Shown in pieces: positions 7,987-17,926 of a DNA stretch of 64,000 bases; the stretch's first letter is position 1, and each line of letters opens with the position of its first letter. The DNA is from Thalassotalea_E sp964620605 (GTDB taxonomy: Bacteria; Pseudomonadota; Gammaproteobacteria; Enterobacterales; Alteromonadaceae). The position numbers were made by a program, and so were the translations under genes. The stretch spans positions 1 to 64,000 of the forward strand of contig CAZUHQ010000008.1 of NCBI GenBank assembly GCA_964620605.1, read 5' to 3'. The notes under the pieces were generated by a model, which ran no database searches, had not been told where the DNA came from, and saw nothing but the letters and a program-made list of their open reading frames with translations.

Positions 7987-8988
7987 CTAGGACTTGGTTA
8001 AACCAAAATGCTGATAAGCTCTTTCTGTGGCGATCCGCCCGCGCGGTGTCCGCTGTAAAAAGCCTTGTTGGATTAAAAACGGCTCAAGCACATCTTCTAT
8101 GGTTTCGCGCTCTTCACCGATAGCAGCTGCTAAATTATCCAAGCCAACCGGGCCACCGATAAATTTTTCGATAATCGCCTGCAGCAGCTTTCTGTCCATA
8201 ATATCAAACCCTTCATCATCCACTTCCAGCATATCCAGCGCGCTTGCCGCGGTTTGCTGACAGACATTGCCCTGGGTTTTAACATCGGCATAATCGCGCA
8301 CCCGGCGTAATAATCGATTAGCTATTCTAGGGGTACCGCGCGAACGTTTTGCCACTTCAAATGCAGCATCTTGAGAAATTGTAAGATTAAGAAAATGTGC
8401 TGAACGACTGACGATATCGGTTAAATCTTTAGTATTATAAAACTCCAGTCGCTGCACTATACCAAATCTGTCTCGTAATGGCGATGTTAATGCGCCAGCT
8501 CTGGTAGTTGCGCCAATCAAGGTAAAAGGTGGCAGATCCAGTTTGATTGAACGCGCCGCCGGTCCTTCGCCAATCATGATATCTAACTGATAATCTTCCA
8601 TCGCCGGATACAGCACTTCTTCTACCATAGGGCTTAAGCGATGGATTTCATCGATAAACAGTACGTCGTTTTCTTCAAGGTTAGTCAATAATGCCGCCAA
8701 GTCACCTGCTTTTTCTAACACCGGTCCGGAGGTAGTTCGAATGTTGACGCCCATCTCATTAGCAACAATATTCGCTAATGTCGTTTTACCTAAACCCGGC
8801 GGACCAAAAATCAATAAATGATCCAACGGTTCAGCGCGCTTTTTTGCCGCCTGAATAAAAATTTCCATCTGAATTTTGACGTGATCTTGCCCAGTATAAT
8901 CGACCAGCATTTTTGGTCGGATGGCGCGATCTACCCCTTCATCTTCGACGGTTTCCACAGGTTGGATCAAACGATCTGCTTCTATCAT
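7987..8988 (-). CDS. ruvB: Holliday junction branch-migration helicase RuvB
   Basis: AAA+ motor that drives branch migration of Holliday junctions with RuvA. Walker A is GPPGLGKTT (62-70), Walker B LFIDEIHR (110-117), and sensor/arginine-finger segments follow (GATTRAG, LRDRFG). The C-terminal winged helix contains RTPRGR near the end. The 333 aa match the family. It lies 52 bp after ruvA on the same strand. Confidence 0.98.
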   Translation of the reverse strand: MIEADRLIQPVETVEDEGVDRAIRPKMLVDYTGQDHVKIQMEIFIQAAKKRAEPLDHLLIFGPPGLGKTTLANIVANEMGVNIRTTSGPVLEKAGDLAALLTNLEENDVLFIDEIHRLSPMVEEVLYPAMEDYQLDIMIGEGPAARSIKLDLPPFTLIGATTRAGALTSPLRDRFGIVQRLEFYNTKDLTDIVSRSAHFLNLTISQDAAFEVAKRSRGTPRIANRLLRRVRDYADVKTQGNVCQQTAASALDMLEVDDEGFDIMDRKLLQAIIEKFIGGPVGLDNLAAAIGEERETIEDVLEPFLIQQGFLQRTPRGRIATERAYQHFGLTKS

Positions 8989-9040
8989 TTAGCTTCTCTA
9001 TTACTTTTCTTGCTCACACCCGGTTTTAGTAAAATCCGGG

Positions 9041-9658
9041 TTATAACATGGCTTTTAATGCGTCGCGGATCAAATCTTCACTATCCATCTGTGGTGAGAA
9101 AACCGCTTTAATCGCTTTGTCTGCCTGCCCTTGAGTATAACCAAGCGACACCAGGGCATTAATCGCATCACCTTTAGCATTAGTGGTGAGACTAGTACCG
9201 TTAACCGGGGTTAATGGCATGGCGTCGGTAAGTTGTATTTCGCTATCGCTGTGCCAGTCTTTTAACCGATCGCGCATTTCGATTAACAAACGCTCTGCGG
9301 TTTTTTTACCAACGCCAGGAATTTTCACTATGGTTGATAAATCGTCATGCATCACACAACTGACAAATTGATCCGCTGACATGCCGGATAATATCGCGAG
9401 CGCCAGCTTAGGACCAACACCGTTAACCTTAATGAGTAAACGAAACAGCTTACGCTCAACCTTATTGGCAAAACCATATAATAATTGCGCATCTTCACGA
9501 ACCACAAAATGGGTATAAATAATCGCTTGCTGCTCAAGCTCAGGCAGCGCATAAATACTGGTCATCGGCATAGTCACTTCATAACCAATACCAGCACATT
9601 CAATTAATATTTCCGGGGGAAGTTTTTCTACTAAGGTTCCGCGTAATCGACCGATCAA
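9041..9658 (-). CDS. ruvA: Holliday junction DNA-binding protein RuvA
   Basis: RuvA tetramers clamp the Holliday junction and recruit RuvB. The 205-residue protein has an N-terminal OB-fold (MIGRLRGTLVEK start), two helix-hairpin-helix motifs (VNGVGPKLALAILSG and IPGVGKKTAERLLIEM), and a C-terminal RuvB-binding domain (ALVSLGYTQGQADKAIKAV). It lies between ruvC and ruvB in the usual order ruvC-ruvA-ruvB. Confidence 0.98.
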   Translation of the reverse strand: MIGRLRGTLVEKLPPEILIECAGIGYEVTMPMTSIYALPELEQQAIIYTHFVVREDAQLLYGFANKVERKLFRLLIKVNGVGPKLALAILSGMSADQFVSCVMHDDLSTIVKIPGVGKKTAERLLIEMRDRLKDWHSDSEIQLTDAMPLTPVNGTSLTTNAKGDAINALVSLGYTQGQADKAIKAVFSPQMDSEDLIRDALKAML

Positions 9659-9753
9659 AACAAAATCCAGCGTTATTATTACTATGGTGCAACCATAGCA
9701 CTATACATTTATACAGTAAAGAGGTAAGTGGCGATAAAGCCGGGTGAATAATT

Positions 9754-10281
9754 TTATCTAAGCCGACGGCGCACCACTTTCGTCGCCTGTCCCGACATTT
9801 TTGCTAACGAGTCATAACTGTGGGCATGACATAGCGCTACCGCTAAGGCATCGGCGGCATCCGCCTGCGGTGTTGCTGGTAATTTCAACATCGATTTCAC
9901 CATATGCTGCACCTGGGTTTTATCCGCTGCGCCGGTACCAACCACGGATTGTTTAATTTGCCGGGCAGAATATTCAGCAATCGCCAACTCATTCGAGGTC
10001 GCTGCAACAATCGCCGCCCCCCTTGCCTGACCAAGCTTTAATGCACCACCAGGGTTAACCCCCATAAACACTTGCTCTATAGCAAACATATTCGGCTGAA
10101 ACTGCAAAATCAATTCAGAAACCCCGGCAAAAATCGTCTGTAGGCGCTCACCCAAGTCATCACCAGCCGCTATCGCTTTAATACAGCCGCTACCTAAATA
10201 ACTGAGCTTTCGTCCTTCCTGTTTGATCACCCCATAACCTGTGATACGCGAGCCTGGATCTATGCCTAAGATAATGTTCAA
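9754..10281 (-). CDS. ruvC: Holliday junction resolvase RuvC
   Basis: Endonuclease that cuts Holliday junctions symmetrically. I take the TTG at 10281 as start, giving 175 aa beginning MNIILGIDPGSR. The open frame runs 20 codons further upstream, but only from another TTG, and those residues have no counterpart in the family (about 173 aa). Catalytic acidic residues are visible in GIDPGS, in AIEQVF, and in the C-terminal DAADALAVALCH. It is 95 bp upstream of ruvA. The exact start is uncertain because neither TTG has a strong ribosome site. Confidence 0.93.
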   Translation of the reverse strand: MNIILGIDPGSRITGYGVIKQEGRKLSYLGSGCIKAIAAGDDLGERLQTIFAGVSELILQFQPNMFAIEQVFMGVNPGGALKLGQARGAAIVAATSNELAIAEYSARQIKQSVVGTGAADKTQVQHMVKSMLKLPATPQADAADALAVALCHAHSYDSLAKMSGQATKVVRRRLR

Positions 10282-10394
10282 GGTATTCTTATTATTCGTT
10301 TTAAATAGTTGAAATGATGCCAGAGTTAATGTCACTGGCAATTATATAATACCAATTGAAATAAGTAATTGAGTTATTTTGTCACAGCGATAAA

Positions 10395-10421
10395 TGCAGT
10401 TAAGGTATTACCCTAACTGCA
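10395..10421. terminator. Stem-loop between aspS and ruvC
   Basis: An 11-bp stem with one mismatch (TGCAGTTAAGG / CCCTAACTGCA) and a 5-nt loop lies 30 bp past the aspS stop. There is no long T-run on the minus strand, so it may attenuate or protect the aspS 3' end instead of terminating fully. Confidence 0.45.
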
Positions 10422-10450
10422 CTATCCATATTGAAGTGAAAATCAAATAA

Positions 10451-12220
10451 CTATTCGCTATCTGCGCTTGGGATCGGCTGAATGCCTAATTCCTGTAATT
10501 GTGCAGGGTTTGCCTGTCCTGGTGCATTGGTTAATGGACAAGCGGCTGTGGTCGTTTTCGGGAATGCCATAACGTCACGAATTGAGCTTGCCCCCGTCAT
10601 TAACATCACTAAACGGTCTAAACCGAACGCTAAACCGGCATGTGGTGGCGCACCATATTGCAGCGCTTCGAGCAAGAAGCCAAATTTTTCCTGCGCTTCT
10701 TCATCACTGATACCTAAAATTCTAAAGACTGCAGATTGCATTGCCTGATCGTGGATACGAACCGAACCACCACCTAATTCACAACCGTTTAATACCATGT
10801 CGTAAGCATTGGATAAGGCATCAACCGGGTTTGCTGCCAATTGTTCAGGCGTTAAATTAGTTGGTGCGGTAAACGGGTGATGTAGCGCATGCATATGGCC
10901 GTCGATTTCTTCAAACATCGGGAAGTCAACCACCCATAACGGTTTCCATTCATCGCTAACAAGTCCTAAATTTTCACCCAGTTTCAAACGTAGCGCGCCA
11001 AGCGCTTCACTTACTACGGTATAGCTATCAGCACCAAAGAAGATAATGTCGCCAGTTTGTGCATTAGTACGATCTAATAATGCATTAACCGCAGTTTCGT
11101 CCAAGAATTTTAAGATTGGTGATTGCAAACCTTCTACACCTGCATCACGATCGTTAACTTTCATCCACGGCATACCTTTCGCGCCATAAATGCCGACAAA
11201 CTTAGTTAAATCGTCGATATTTTTGCGTGAAAACTGACTGGCGCCTTGCGGCACGTTAATCACGGCAACCCGGCCTTTTTCGTCATTGGCAGGCCCTGAG
11301 AATACTTTAAATTCTACATCTTTTAAGATATCGGCAACATCGACGATTTCCAGCGGGTTACGCAAGTCTGGCTTGTCTGAGCCAAAACGGCGCATCGCTT
11401 CACTGTATGGCATCCGAGGGAATTCGCCTAAATCAACATTGAGTAATTTTTGGAACAATTCACGGATCATGGTTTCGGTGACTTCCATCACCTGATCGGC
11501 ACTCATAAATGAGGTTTCAATATCGATTTGAGTAAACTCAGGCTGACGATCGGCACGTAAGTCTTCATCACGAAAACATTTTACGATTTGATAGTAACGT
11601 TCCATGCCTGACATCATCAACAACTGCTTAAACAGTTGAGGCGATTGCGGCAAAGCAAAAAACTGCCCTTTATGAGTACGGCTCGGCACTAAATAATCAC
11701 GCGCACCTTCAGGTGTCGCTGCTGTTAAAATAGGCGTTTCAATATCTAAAAAGCCTTGGTTTTCCAGCGACTCACGTACTGCGGAGGTCACTTTAGCACG
11801 AAAACGTAAACGCTCGGTCATTTCCGTGCGGCGTAAATCAAGGTAACGATACTTTAATCTTTGCTCTTCCGAGTTATGCTGGTTTGAGTCTAACGGCAAA
11901 GGCGCAGATTTATTTAAAATATTAAGCTCTAAACCTAATACTTCAATCGCTCCGGTTGCCATGTCTTTATTAATCTGACCTTCTGGTCGCGCACGCACTT
12001 TACCTTTAACCTGAACACAAAATTCATTACGTAAGGTGTTGGCAACTTCTAATACTTGTGGCAAATCAGGATCATAAACCACTTGTACTAAACCTTCACG
12101 ATCACGCAGATCTAAAAAGATCACCGCACCGAGATCACGACGGCGATTAACCCAACCACAAAGAGTGACTTCCTGACCAATATGAGATTCATTAACCTCA
12201 CCACAATAAAGCGTTCGCAT
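10451..12220 (-). CDS. aspS: Aspartyl-tRNA synthetase
   Basis: Class II synthetase that charges tRNA-Asp. The 589-residue bacterial-type enzyme has an N-terminal anticodon-binding OB domain (GWVNRRRDLGAVIFLDLRD, 22-40), class II motif 2 (FRDEDLRADRQ, from 216), a bacterial GAD insertion domain (about 290-415), and motif 3 (GLAFGLDRLVML, from 529). Length and order fit the bacterial type. It lies upstream of the ruv cluster. Confidence 0.98.
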   Translation of the reverse strand: MRTLYCGEVNESHIGQEVTLCGWVNRRRDLGAVIFLDLRDREGLVQVVYDPDLPQVLEVANTLRNEFCVQVKGKVRARPEGQINKDMATGAIEVLGLELNILNKSAPLPLDSNQHNSEEQRLKYRYLDLRRTEMTERLRFRAKVTSAVRESLENQGFLDIETPILTAATPEGARDYLVPSRTHKGQFFALPQSPQLFKQLLMMSGMERYYQIVKCFRDEDLRADRQPEFTQIDIETSFMSADQVMEVTETMIRELFQKLLNVDLGEFPRMPYSEAMRRFGSDKPDLRNPLEIVDVADILKDVEFKVFSGPANDEKGRVAVINVPQGASQFSRKNIDDLTKFVGIYGAKGMPWMKVNDRDAGVEGLQSPILKFLDETAVNALLDRTNAQTGDIIFFGADSYTVVSEALGALRLKLGENLGLVSDEWKPLWVVDFPMFEEIDGHMHALHHPFTAPTNLTPEQLAANPVDALSNAYDMVLNGCELGGGSVRIHDQAMQSAVFRILGISDEEAQEKFGFLLEALQYGAPPHAGLAFGLDRLVMLMTGASSIRDVMAFPKTTTAACPLTNAPGQANPAQLQELGIQPIPSADSE

Positions 12221-12367
12221 ACTAATTTTGCCTTGATATTTCGATAGTAACTGCCAAATAAACGCACAGTTAAAAAGTAGAATAAAAAATTGCCGTCATT
12301 ATATAGCAATGCTTGGGAATGTCACCAGTAACCTGACCCCGTCCTCTGAATTAGCAGCTATATCAGG

Positions 12368-15202
12368 TTACTTAAAACTATAGTGATTCTTACCGGCCAT
12401 TTTCACCTTATACATCAGGGTATCCGCTTCTTTGAGCAGATCAGATTCACTAGTGCCATCGTCAGGATAAATGGCAATGCCAATACTGCAGCCAACTTTC
12501 GCTTCAACCTGAGATAATTCAAACGGCTGTTGTACCAGTTTTAATACTTTATCGGCAATAAAGCTCGCCTCTTCCCTGCTATGTAAGCCGGTGAGCAACA
12601 TGACAAATTCATCGCCGCCAAAACGAACAATGGTATCGGATTTTCTAACGCAGTTTTGTAAGCGTTTGGCAACTTCCACTAACAGTTCATCACCGACATC
12701 ATGACCGTAGGTATCATTAATATTTTTAAAACCATCGAGATCAATAAATAATACCGCCAACATCAGTGATTGCCGTTGATGAAAACTAATCGCGGTCACC
12801 ATGCGATCTTTTAATAGCACCCGGTTGGCTAAGCCGGTCAGTTCGTCATGAGTCGCCATATGTTTCATCTTGGCTTCCAGGGATTTTCTCGCTTTTATTT
12901 CCTGAGATAACCGACGATTCCAGATAATAATAATGATGATGATCACTAAAATGATAATACCTATCTGACCGGATAATTTCAGCACAGTGCTTTTATCCAA
13001 CCCAGTAGCTAAATTAACGGCAAACCATTTTTCATAAACCTGCTGTTGGTCAGTGTCAGTAATCGAGAGTAAGGCTTTATCGAGAATGGTTTTTAACTCA
13101 GGCCAGTCTTTGCGAATCGCATAACTGTTTTGATCAACGCTAAACTCTTCCACCATAGACATATTCAATGTTACCAGGCTTTCTCGCTTGATAAGTTCTG
13201 AAGCCGTCGCTATGTTTTCAATCAGTCCTTGCACCAGACCTTTTTGTACCGCTAACAAACCTTCATCATCATTTTCAACTAAACGCAAATGGATAGCCGG
13301 GTGTTCCTTGCGAATTTTATTGATTAAGTGGTAGCCGCGAATAATCGCCAGTTCTTTACCATAAAACGCTTTAATACTGGGTATTTTTCCCTCCTGGCGC
13401 TGATGTATCACCACCCAGGGCATATTCCAGTATGTGTCACTAAACAGTAGTGATTTTTTTCGTTCTTCTGTCGGTGTTGCACTGCCTAAAATATCGATTT
13501 TTCTCGCCTGTAAGGCACTAAACATTTCATTCCAGCTATCAAAAGCGGTATAGGAAAATTTTATCCCGGTTCGCTGTTCAATAAGACGGTTAACATCTAT
13601 GTTAATGCCTTGCGGGACCCCATTGGCATCAATAAACTCCACCGGCTGCCACGCTTTATTAACGCCGATATGAATCTCCGGATGCTGGGCAATAAATTCA
13701 TGCTCCTTATCGGTTAACATCACCTGGTTCGCGTTCATTTGATAGTAGCCATCACTGGGCTCAGATAGCCAACGCTTTTCAATTTCGATCAATTTTTCCA
13801 CTGGCATCAAGTTAAAACCATCACGAATAATTTCTGCCAAGCGATTATTGTTTTTCTGGGTTAAGGCATAAATCGCTATGGTAAAGGGGCTGCGGTCAAA
13901 GTGATAATAATGCTCGGTTAAACTGGTTAGCGCGAGTTCAGTTTGCATATTTTCAACAGCCGCTACCATGGCATCTATTTCACCAAGCTCCGCCGCCTGA
14001 ATCATAGCCTGATAATGACGATAAGTACGTAGTTGAATGTCCGGATAATTTTGTCTAATCGATGCTAAATAAGGAGCGCCAGTGATCACCCCCAGCTTTT
14101 TACCCGCAAGCTGTGATAACTGATGAATATTCGGGGTGCGTTTTGGCAGGTAAACATTCGAAGCGACGGCATAAATTTGCTGCGCTGCCAGTAAATTGTC
14201 CTGCATCAAGGTATTTTCCGGATAGGCGATATGGATATCTGCCCCACCCTGGTTGATGATCTCAATCGCATCTTTCATTGACTGGGGTACAAATTCAACC
14301 TCCAGCCCCATAGTATCTGCCCATAAACGCCAGATATCAATAAACAAGCCTTGTGGCTTACCCGACGGAGATATCGCCATATAAGGAGGCAGTTCAGGGG
14401 TAAACACTAAGGTTAAGGCATCATTTTTTTTGGCGACACCAAGCCATTTTTTTTCAATCGCGGCTCTTTCCTGCTGACTGATTTTTTCAAAGCCCTGTGC
14501 GATAAATTTCATTAAATCAGGCTGATGTTTACTGACCGCAGCCACATATTCACCCTTGGTGAACAGTACTTGCTTATAAGCAGGAAATTGCAATTGTAAT
14601 TCTTGATAACGCGGATAATTATCCGATAATTTATCCAGATTGGAAAATGCCTTAACTTCACCGGCTAACGCCGCATTAAACAAGGCAAAGCGATTCGGAT
14701 ATTGCCTCAATTTCAGCTGCGGATGCAAAGCTGTGATTTGTTCGATATGGCTGGAGCCGGCAACCACGCCAATTGCAAAAGGCAGTAATTGCTCAACCGA
14801 GGTGATATTGAGAAAATCTTTATGGACACGTATATAATTATTGAGCAAAAAAAATGGCGCACTAAAGTTAAAAAACTCACTGCGCTCAGCCGTCTGCTCC
14901 ATACCGGCATGGATATCGATCTCGCCACTTTTCACTTTCTCAATAGTTTGCTGCCAGTTTGATACCTTAAAGCTAACTTGAACCTGCTGCTTTTTCGCCC
15001 ACAAGCGCCATAAGTCCACCATTATACCAGCAGCTTCGCCGTTGCTATTCTGAAAATGATAAGGGTAGGAAGTTTGGTTAACCGCGATAGTTAGTGGACG
15101 CTGCGGATCAAATATTGCCTGTGCCACGACATTGCCACAGTTCAGCAGGCCAAGCATCACCAGACCTGGTATTAATATTGACCTCAAGCGGTTTTGCAGC
15201 AT
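12368..15202 (-). CDS. Diguanylate cyclase with three tandem periplasmic binding domains
   Basis: Membrane sensor predicted to make c-di-GMP. A signal peptide (about 1-28) is followed by three SBP_bac_3 domains in series, about 35-255, 263-480 and 500-722, then a transmembrane helix (about 738-757, Ile-rich) and a cytoplasmic GGDEF domain. GGDEF itself is at 862-866 and the inhibitory I-site RKSD is at 853-856 with the canonical 5-residue spacing, so product inhibition is likely. SBP_bac_3 domains bind amino acids and similar solutes, but the ligands cannot be read from sequence. It is monocistronic, divergent from cmoA. Confidence 0.9.
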   Translation of the reverse strand: MLQNRLRSILIPGLVMLGLLNCGNVVAQAIFDPQRPLTIAVNQTSYPYHFQNSNGEAAGIMVDLWRLWAKKQQVQVSFKVSNWQQTIEKVKSGEIDIHAGMEQTAERSEFFNFSAPFFLLNNYIRVHKDFLNITSVEQLLPFAIGVVAGSSHIEQITALHPQLKLRQYPNRFALFNAALAGEVKAFSNLDKLSDNYPRYQELQLQFPAYKQVLFTKGEYVAAVSKHQPDLMKFIAQGFEKISQQERAAIEKKWLGVAKKNDALTLVFTPELPPYMAISPSGKPQGLFIDIWRLWADTMGLEVEFVPQSMKDAIEIINQGGADIHIAYPENTLMQDNLLAAQQIYAVASNVYLPKRTPNIHQLSQLAGKKLGVITGAPYLASIRQNYPDIQLRTYRHYQAMIQAAELGEIDAMVAAVENMQTELALTSLTEHYYHFDRSPFTIAIYALTQKNNNRLAEIIRDGFNLMPVEKLIEIEKRWLSEPSDGYYQMNANQVMLTDKEHEFIAQHPEIHIGVNKAWQPVEFIDANGVPQGINIDVNRLIEQRTGIKFSYTAFDSWNEMFSALQARKIDILGSATPTEERKKSLLFSDTYWNMPWVVIHQRQEGKIPSIKAFYGKELAIIRGYHLINKIRKEHPAIHLRLVENDDEGLLAVQKGLVQGLIENIATASELIKRESLVTLNMSMVEEFSVDQNSYAIRKDWPELKTILDKALLSITDTDQQQVYEKWFAVNLATGLDKSTVLKLSGQIGIIILVIIIIIIIWNRRLSQEIKARKSLEAKMKHMATHDELTGLANRVLLKDRMVTAISFHQRQSLMLAVLFIDLDGFKNINDTYGHDVGDELLVEVAKRLQNCVRKSDTIVRFGGDEFVMLLTGLHSREEASFIADKVLKLVQQPFELSQVEAKVGCSIGIAIYPDDGTSESDLLKEADTLMYKVKMAGKNHYSFK

Positions 15203-15338
15203 TTCTATCCCTATTTAATAATTATTTTTACAGTATCTTGCGCTAACTGCATTTAACTTTCTAAGTAATACAATTTATAAGCTACAGCTTTTCAGTTAAA
15301 ATACCAATACTTATAGCTAAAGTCAGACAAAATTATTT

Positions 15339-16073
15339 ATGCCACGTTCTGAAACCGATATTATTTTTTCCAATAAACAAAGTAAAATTAAAGACTTTGC
15401 CTTTGATGCCCAGGTGGTTGAAGTATTTCCTGACATGATCTCGCGCTCGGTTCCCGGCTATACCACCATCATTGAAACCATCGGCCGCTTAAGTCAGCAA
15501 TATGTTACCGACAACAGCCGGGTTTATGACTTAGGATGCTCACTCGGCGCCGCCACCCTGGCAATGCGCAAGGGGATCACAGCAAAAAATTGCAAAATCA
15601 TCGGCATAGACAATTCTGCCGCCATGGTCGAGCGCTGTAAAATGCATATCAATGCGTTTAAAGGCGACACTCCGGTAGAGATTATCGAAGATAATATCCT
15701 TAACACTCAACTGACAAATGCCTCGATGGCGGTACTCAATTTCACCTTGCAGTTTGTTGAGCCAGAGCAAAGGCAAACCATGTTGGATAACATAGCTCAA
15801 GGCTTAAATCCTGGCGGTATTTTAGTGCTATCGGAAAAAATCAGCGCAGAAGATCACACCTGTGATGAACTTTTAATTGATTTACACCATGACTTTAAAC
15901 GCGCTAATGGGTATAGCGAATTAGAAATTGCGCAAAAGCGTACCGCTCTTGAAAATGTGATGCGTACCGATAATCTATCGAGCCATATTGACCGGTTAAA
16001 GCAAGCAGGATTTAGCCATATTACCCCATGGTTTCAATGCTTTAACTTCTTTTCACTGATCGCGATTAAATAA
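15339..16073 (+). CDS. cmoA: Carboxy-S-adenosyl-L-methionine synthase
   Basis: CmoA turns S-adenosylmethionine and prephenate into carboxy-SAM, the donor used by CmoB. The 244-residue protein has a class I methyltransferase fold with glycine motif VYDLGCSLGAATLAM (near 60-75). FSNKQSKIKDFAFDAQVVEVFPDMI at the N-terminus is typical of CmoA. The stop codon overlaps the cmoB start by one base (TAATG), so the pair is translationally coupled. Confidence 0.96.
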   Translation: MPRSETDIIFSNKQSKIKDFAFDAQVVEVFPDMISRSVPGYTTIIETIGRLSQQYVTDNSRVYDLGCSLGAATLAMRKGITAKNCKIIGIDNSAAMVERCKMHINAFKGDTPVEIIEDNILNTQLTNASMAVLNFTLQFVEPEQRQTMLDNIAQGLNPGGILVLSEKISAEDHTCDELLIDLHHDFKRANGYSELEIAQKRTALENVMRTDNLSSHIDRLKQAGFSHITPWFQCFNFFSLIAIK

Positions 16074-17035
16074 TGAATTTCAATAAATTTTTTCAGCAAA
16101 TAGCTCAAAACCGTCTTGCTAGCTGGTTAAACACCCTGCCAGCACAGTTAACCAAATGGCAAAAAGATCAGCTCCATGGTGAATTTGCTCAATGGCAAAA
16201 AACCTTAGAGGCCTTACCAAAAACCACGCCGTCAAATATCGACTTAACCAATGGCGTTATTGTCGGTCAGGCCAGTGATATTACCAGCGGCGAATATAAG
16301 CGCATTGAAAATCTGCTGAAAAAATTCAAACCCTGGCGTAAAGGCCCCTATCACATTCACGGCCTGCATATAGATACTGAATGGCGCTCCGACTTTAAGT
16401 GGGATAGATTAACGCCACATATCAGCTCTTTACAGGATAAGTATGTGCTGGATATTGGCTGTGGCAGCGGCTATCACCTGTGGCGAATGCGCGGTAACGG
16501 CGCAAAATTTGTCGTCGGTATCGACCCGACACAACTCTTTTTTACTCAGTTTAACGCTATTCAGCATTTTATTAATGATGCCGCCGTTAACCTGTTGCCG
16601 CTCGGGGTTGAAGATTTGCCGGAGTTAGCCACCTTTGATACCGTGTTTGCCATGGGCGTACTTTACCACAGGCGCTCGCCAATAGATTTTCTCTACCAAC
16701 TTAAAGCACAACTGGTCAAAGGTGGTGAACTGGTTCTGGAAACCTTAATTGTCGACGGCGATGTCAATACCGTATTAGTGCCTGGCGAACGTTACGCCAA
16801 AATGCGCAATGTCTGGTTTTTACCAAGTTGCGACGCCATGTGTGCCTGGCTTGCCCGTTGCGGTTTTAGCAATATCCGGGTGGTTGATACCGATATCACT
16901 TCATTTGAAGAACAGCGCAAAACCGAGTGGATTGATACCGAATCCTTACAGGATTTTCTCGATCCCAACGATGCTAGTAAAACTATCGAAGGTTATCCGG
17001 CGCCGAAACGTGCTATTTTTATCGCCAATAAATAG
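16073..17035 (+). CDS. cmoB: tRNA U34 carboxymethyltransferase
   Basis: CmoB transfers the carboxymethyl group of carboxy-SAM to 5-hydroxyuridine 34, giving cmo5U in tRNAs that read all four codons of a box. The 320-residue protein has the SAM-binding motif VLDIGCGSGYH (near 125) and the family segments WRSDFKWDRL and GVLYHRRSPIDFL. It follows cmoA directly. Confidence 0.97.
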   Translation: MNFNKFFQQIAQNRLASWLNTLPAQLTKWQKDQLHGEFAQWQKTLEALPKTTPSNIDLTNGVIVGQASDITSGEYKRIENLLKKFKPWRKGPYHIHGLHIDTEWRSDFKWDRLTPHISSLQDKYVLDIGCGSGYHLWRMRGNGAKFVVGIDPTQLFFTQFNAIQHFINDAAVNLLPLGVEDLPELATFDTVFAMGVLYHRRSPIDFLYQLKAQLVKGGELVLETLIVDGDVNTVLVPGERYAKMRNVWFLPSCDAMCAWLARCGFSNIRVVDTDITSFEEQRKTEWIDTESLQDFLDPNDASKTIEGYPAPKRAIFIANK

Positions 17036-17047
17036 CGCTAGCTAGAT

Positions 17048-17788
17048 TTAATCAAGGTAGTTATTTAAGATTTCCTGATAACTACCGTCTTCTTTTAAAC
17101 GTCTGATACCACGATTAAATTTATCGCGCATTTCCGGCGAGCGAAAACCGGCAACATAGTTGCGCTGATTGAAAATATAATGAACCGTTGTCGGCTTATC
17201 AAACATCTCTCCCTGATGATTTTTAACAAAATATTTAAAGATATTAATATCAAGAATGATCACTTCGGTGCGGCGCAAAAATAACATGTCAATTTGCTGC
17301 TCTTGCTCATGTAATTCCCGGTAATCTAGCAAATAAGCCACAGCTTCACCGTAACTATCGCCTAAAAATTTACGAGCATTTTGAAAAGCAATGACATTTT
17401 TACCGGAAAGATCAGCGATGGTTTCTATCGACAGCTGATTTTCCGCCAAACTGATCGCAACATTTTGATAACTGATATAAGGCTCAGATAAATGCAGTGC
17501 CGGATGCTGATAATCCTGAGACAAGGTAGCTACGCCATCGGCATTTAACCGTTGAAAGCCAGTGATATTACGTCCTAACGGCATCTGCAAAAACTTAACG
17601 TCAATCTCATCCTGTGCAAATGCTGCTTTAATAATATCCATTTGCATGCCATGACCCTGGTTATCGGTAATAAAAGGTGCTTTCGCAAGACCGGCGACCA
17701 TTTCCAACGCACCTTCTCGATCTTCGGCATAAGTGGCTAACGACATGAATAAGCATAAAAACAGGCAGGAAATTTTTTTAATTTGCAT
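17048..17788 (-). CDS. Periplasmic substrate-binding protein (SBP_bac_3 type)
   Basis: The 246-residue product begins with a signal peptide (MQIKKISCLFLCLF..., cleavage about TYA/ED) and continues as one SBP_bac_3-like domain with GMQMDIIKAAF, LSEPYISY and a C-terminal RLKEDGSYQEILNNY segment. I start it at 17788 because a signal peptide begins there with AGG upstream; the open frame extends to 17953 but then overlaps dgt and adds implausible sequence. No ABC permease or ATPase adjoins it, so it may be an orphan binder or a sensor component. Ligand unknown. Confidence 0.75.
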   Translation of the reverse strand: MQIKKISCLFLCLFMSLATYAEDREGALEMVAGLAKAPFITDNQGHGMQMDIIKAAFAQDEIDVKFLQMPLGRNITGFQRLNADGVATLSQDYQHPALHLSEPYISYQNVAISLAENQLSIETIADLSGKNVIAFQNARKFLGDSYGEAVAYLLDYRELHEQEQQIDMLFLRRTEVIILDINIFKYFVKNHQGEMFDKPTTVHYIFNQRNYVAGFRSPEMRDKFNRGIRRLKEDGSYQEILNNYLD

Positions 17789-17926
17789 TTTAATATGCCT
17801 ACAGATAAAAGCTTGTACAGCAACAAATAAATTGGATAAAGTGCTATTTGTACTTACAACCACCATTAACACTTGGCGGCATAGTAACACGATAAAATCG
17901 AATGCTAAATAATAACTGGGGAATTT

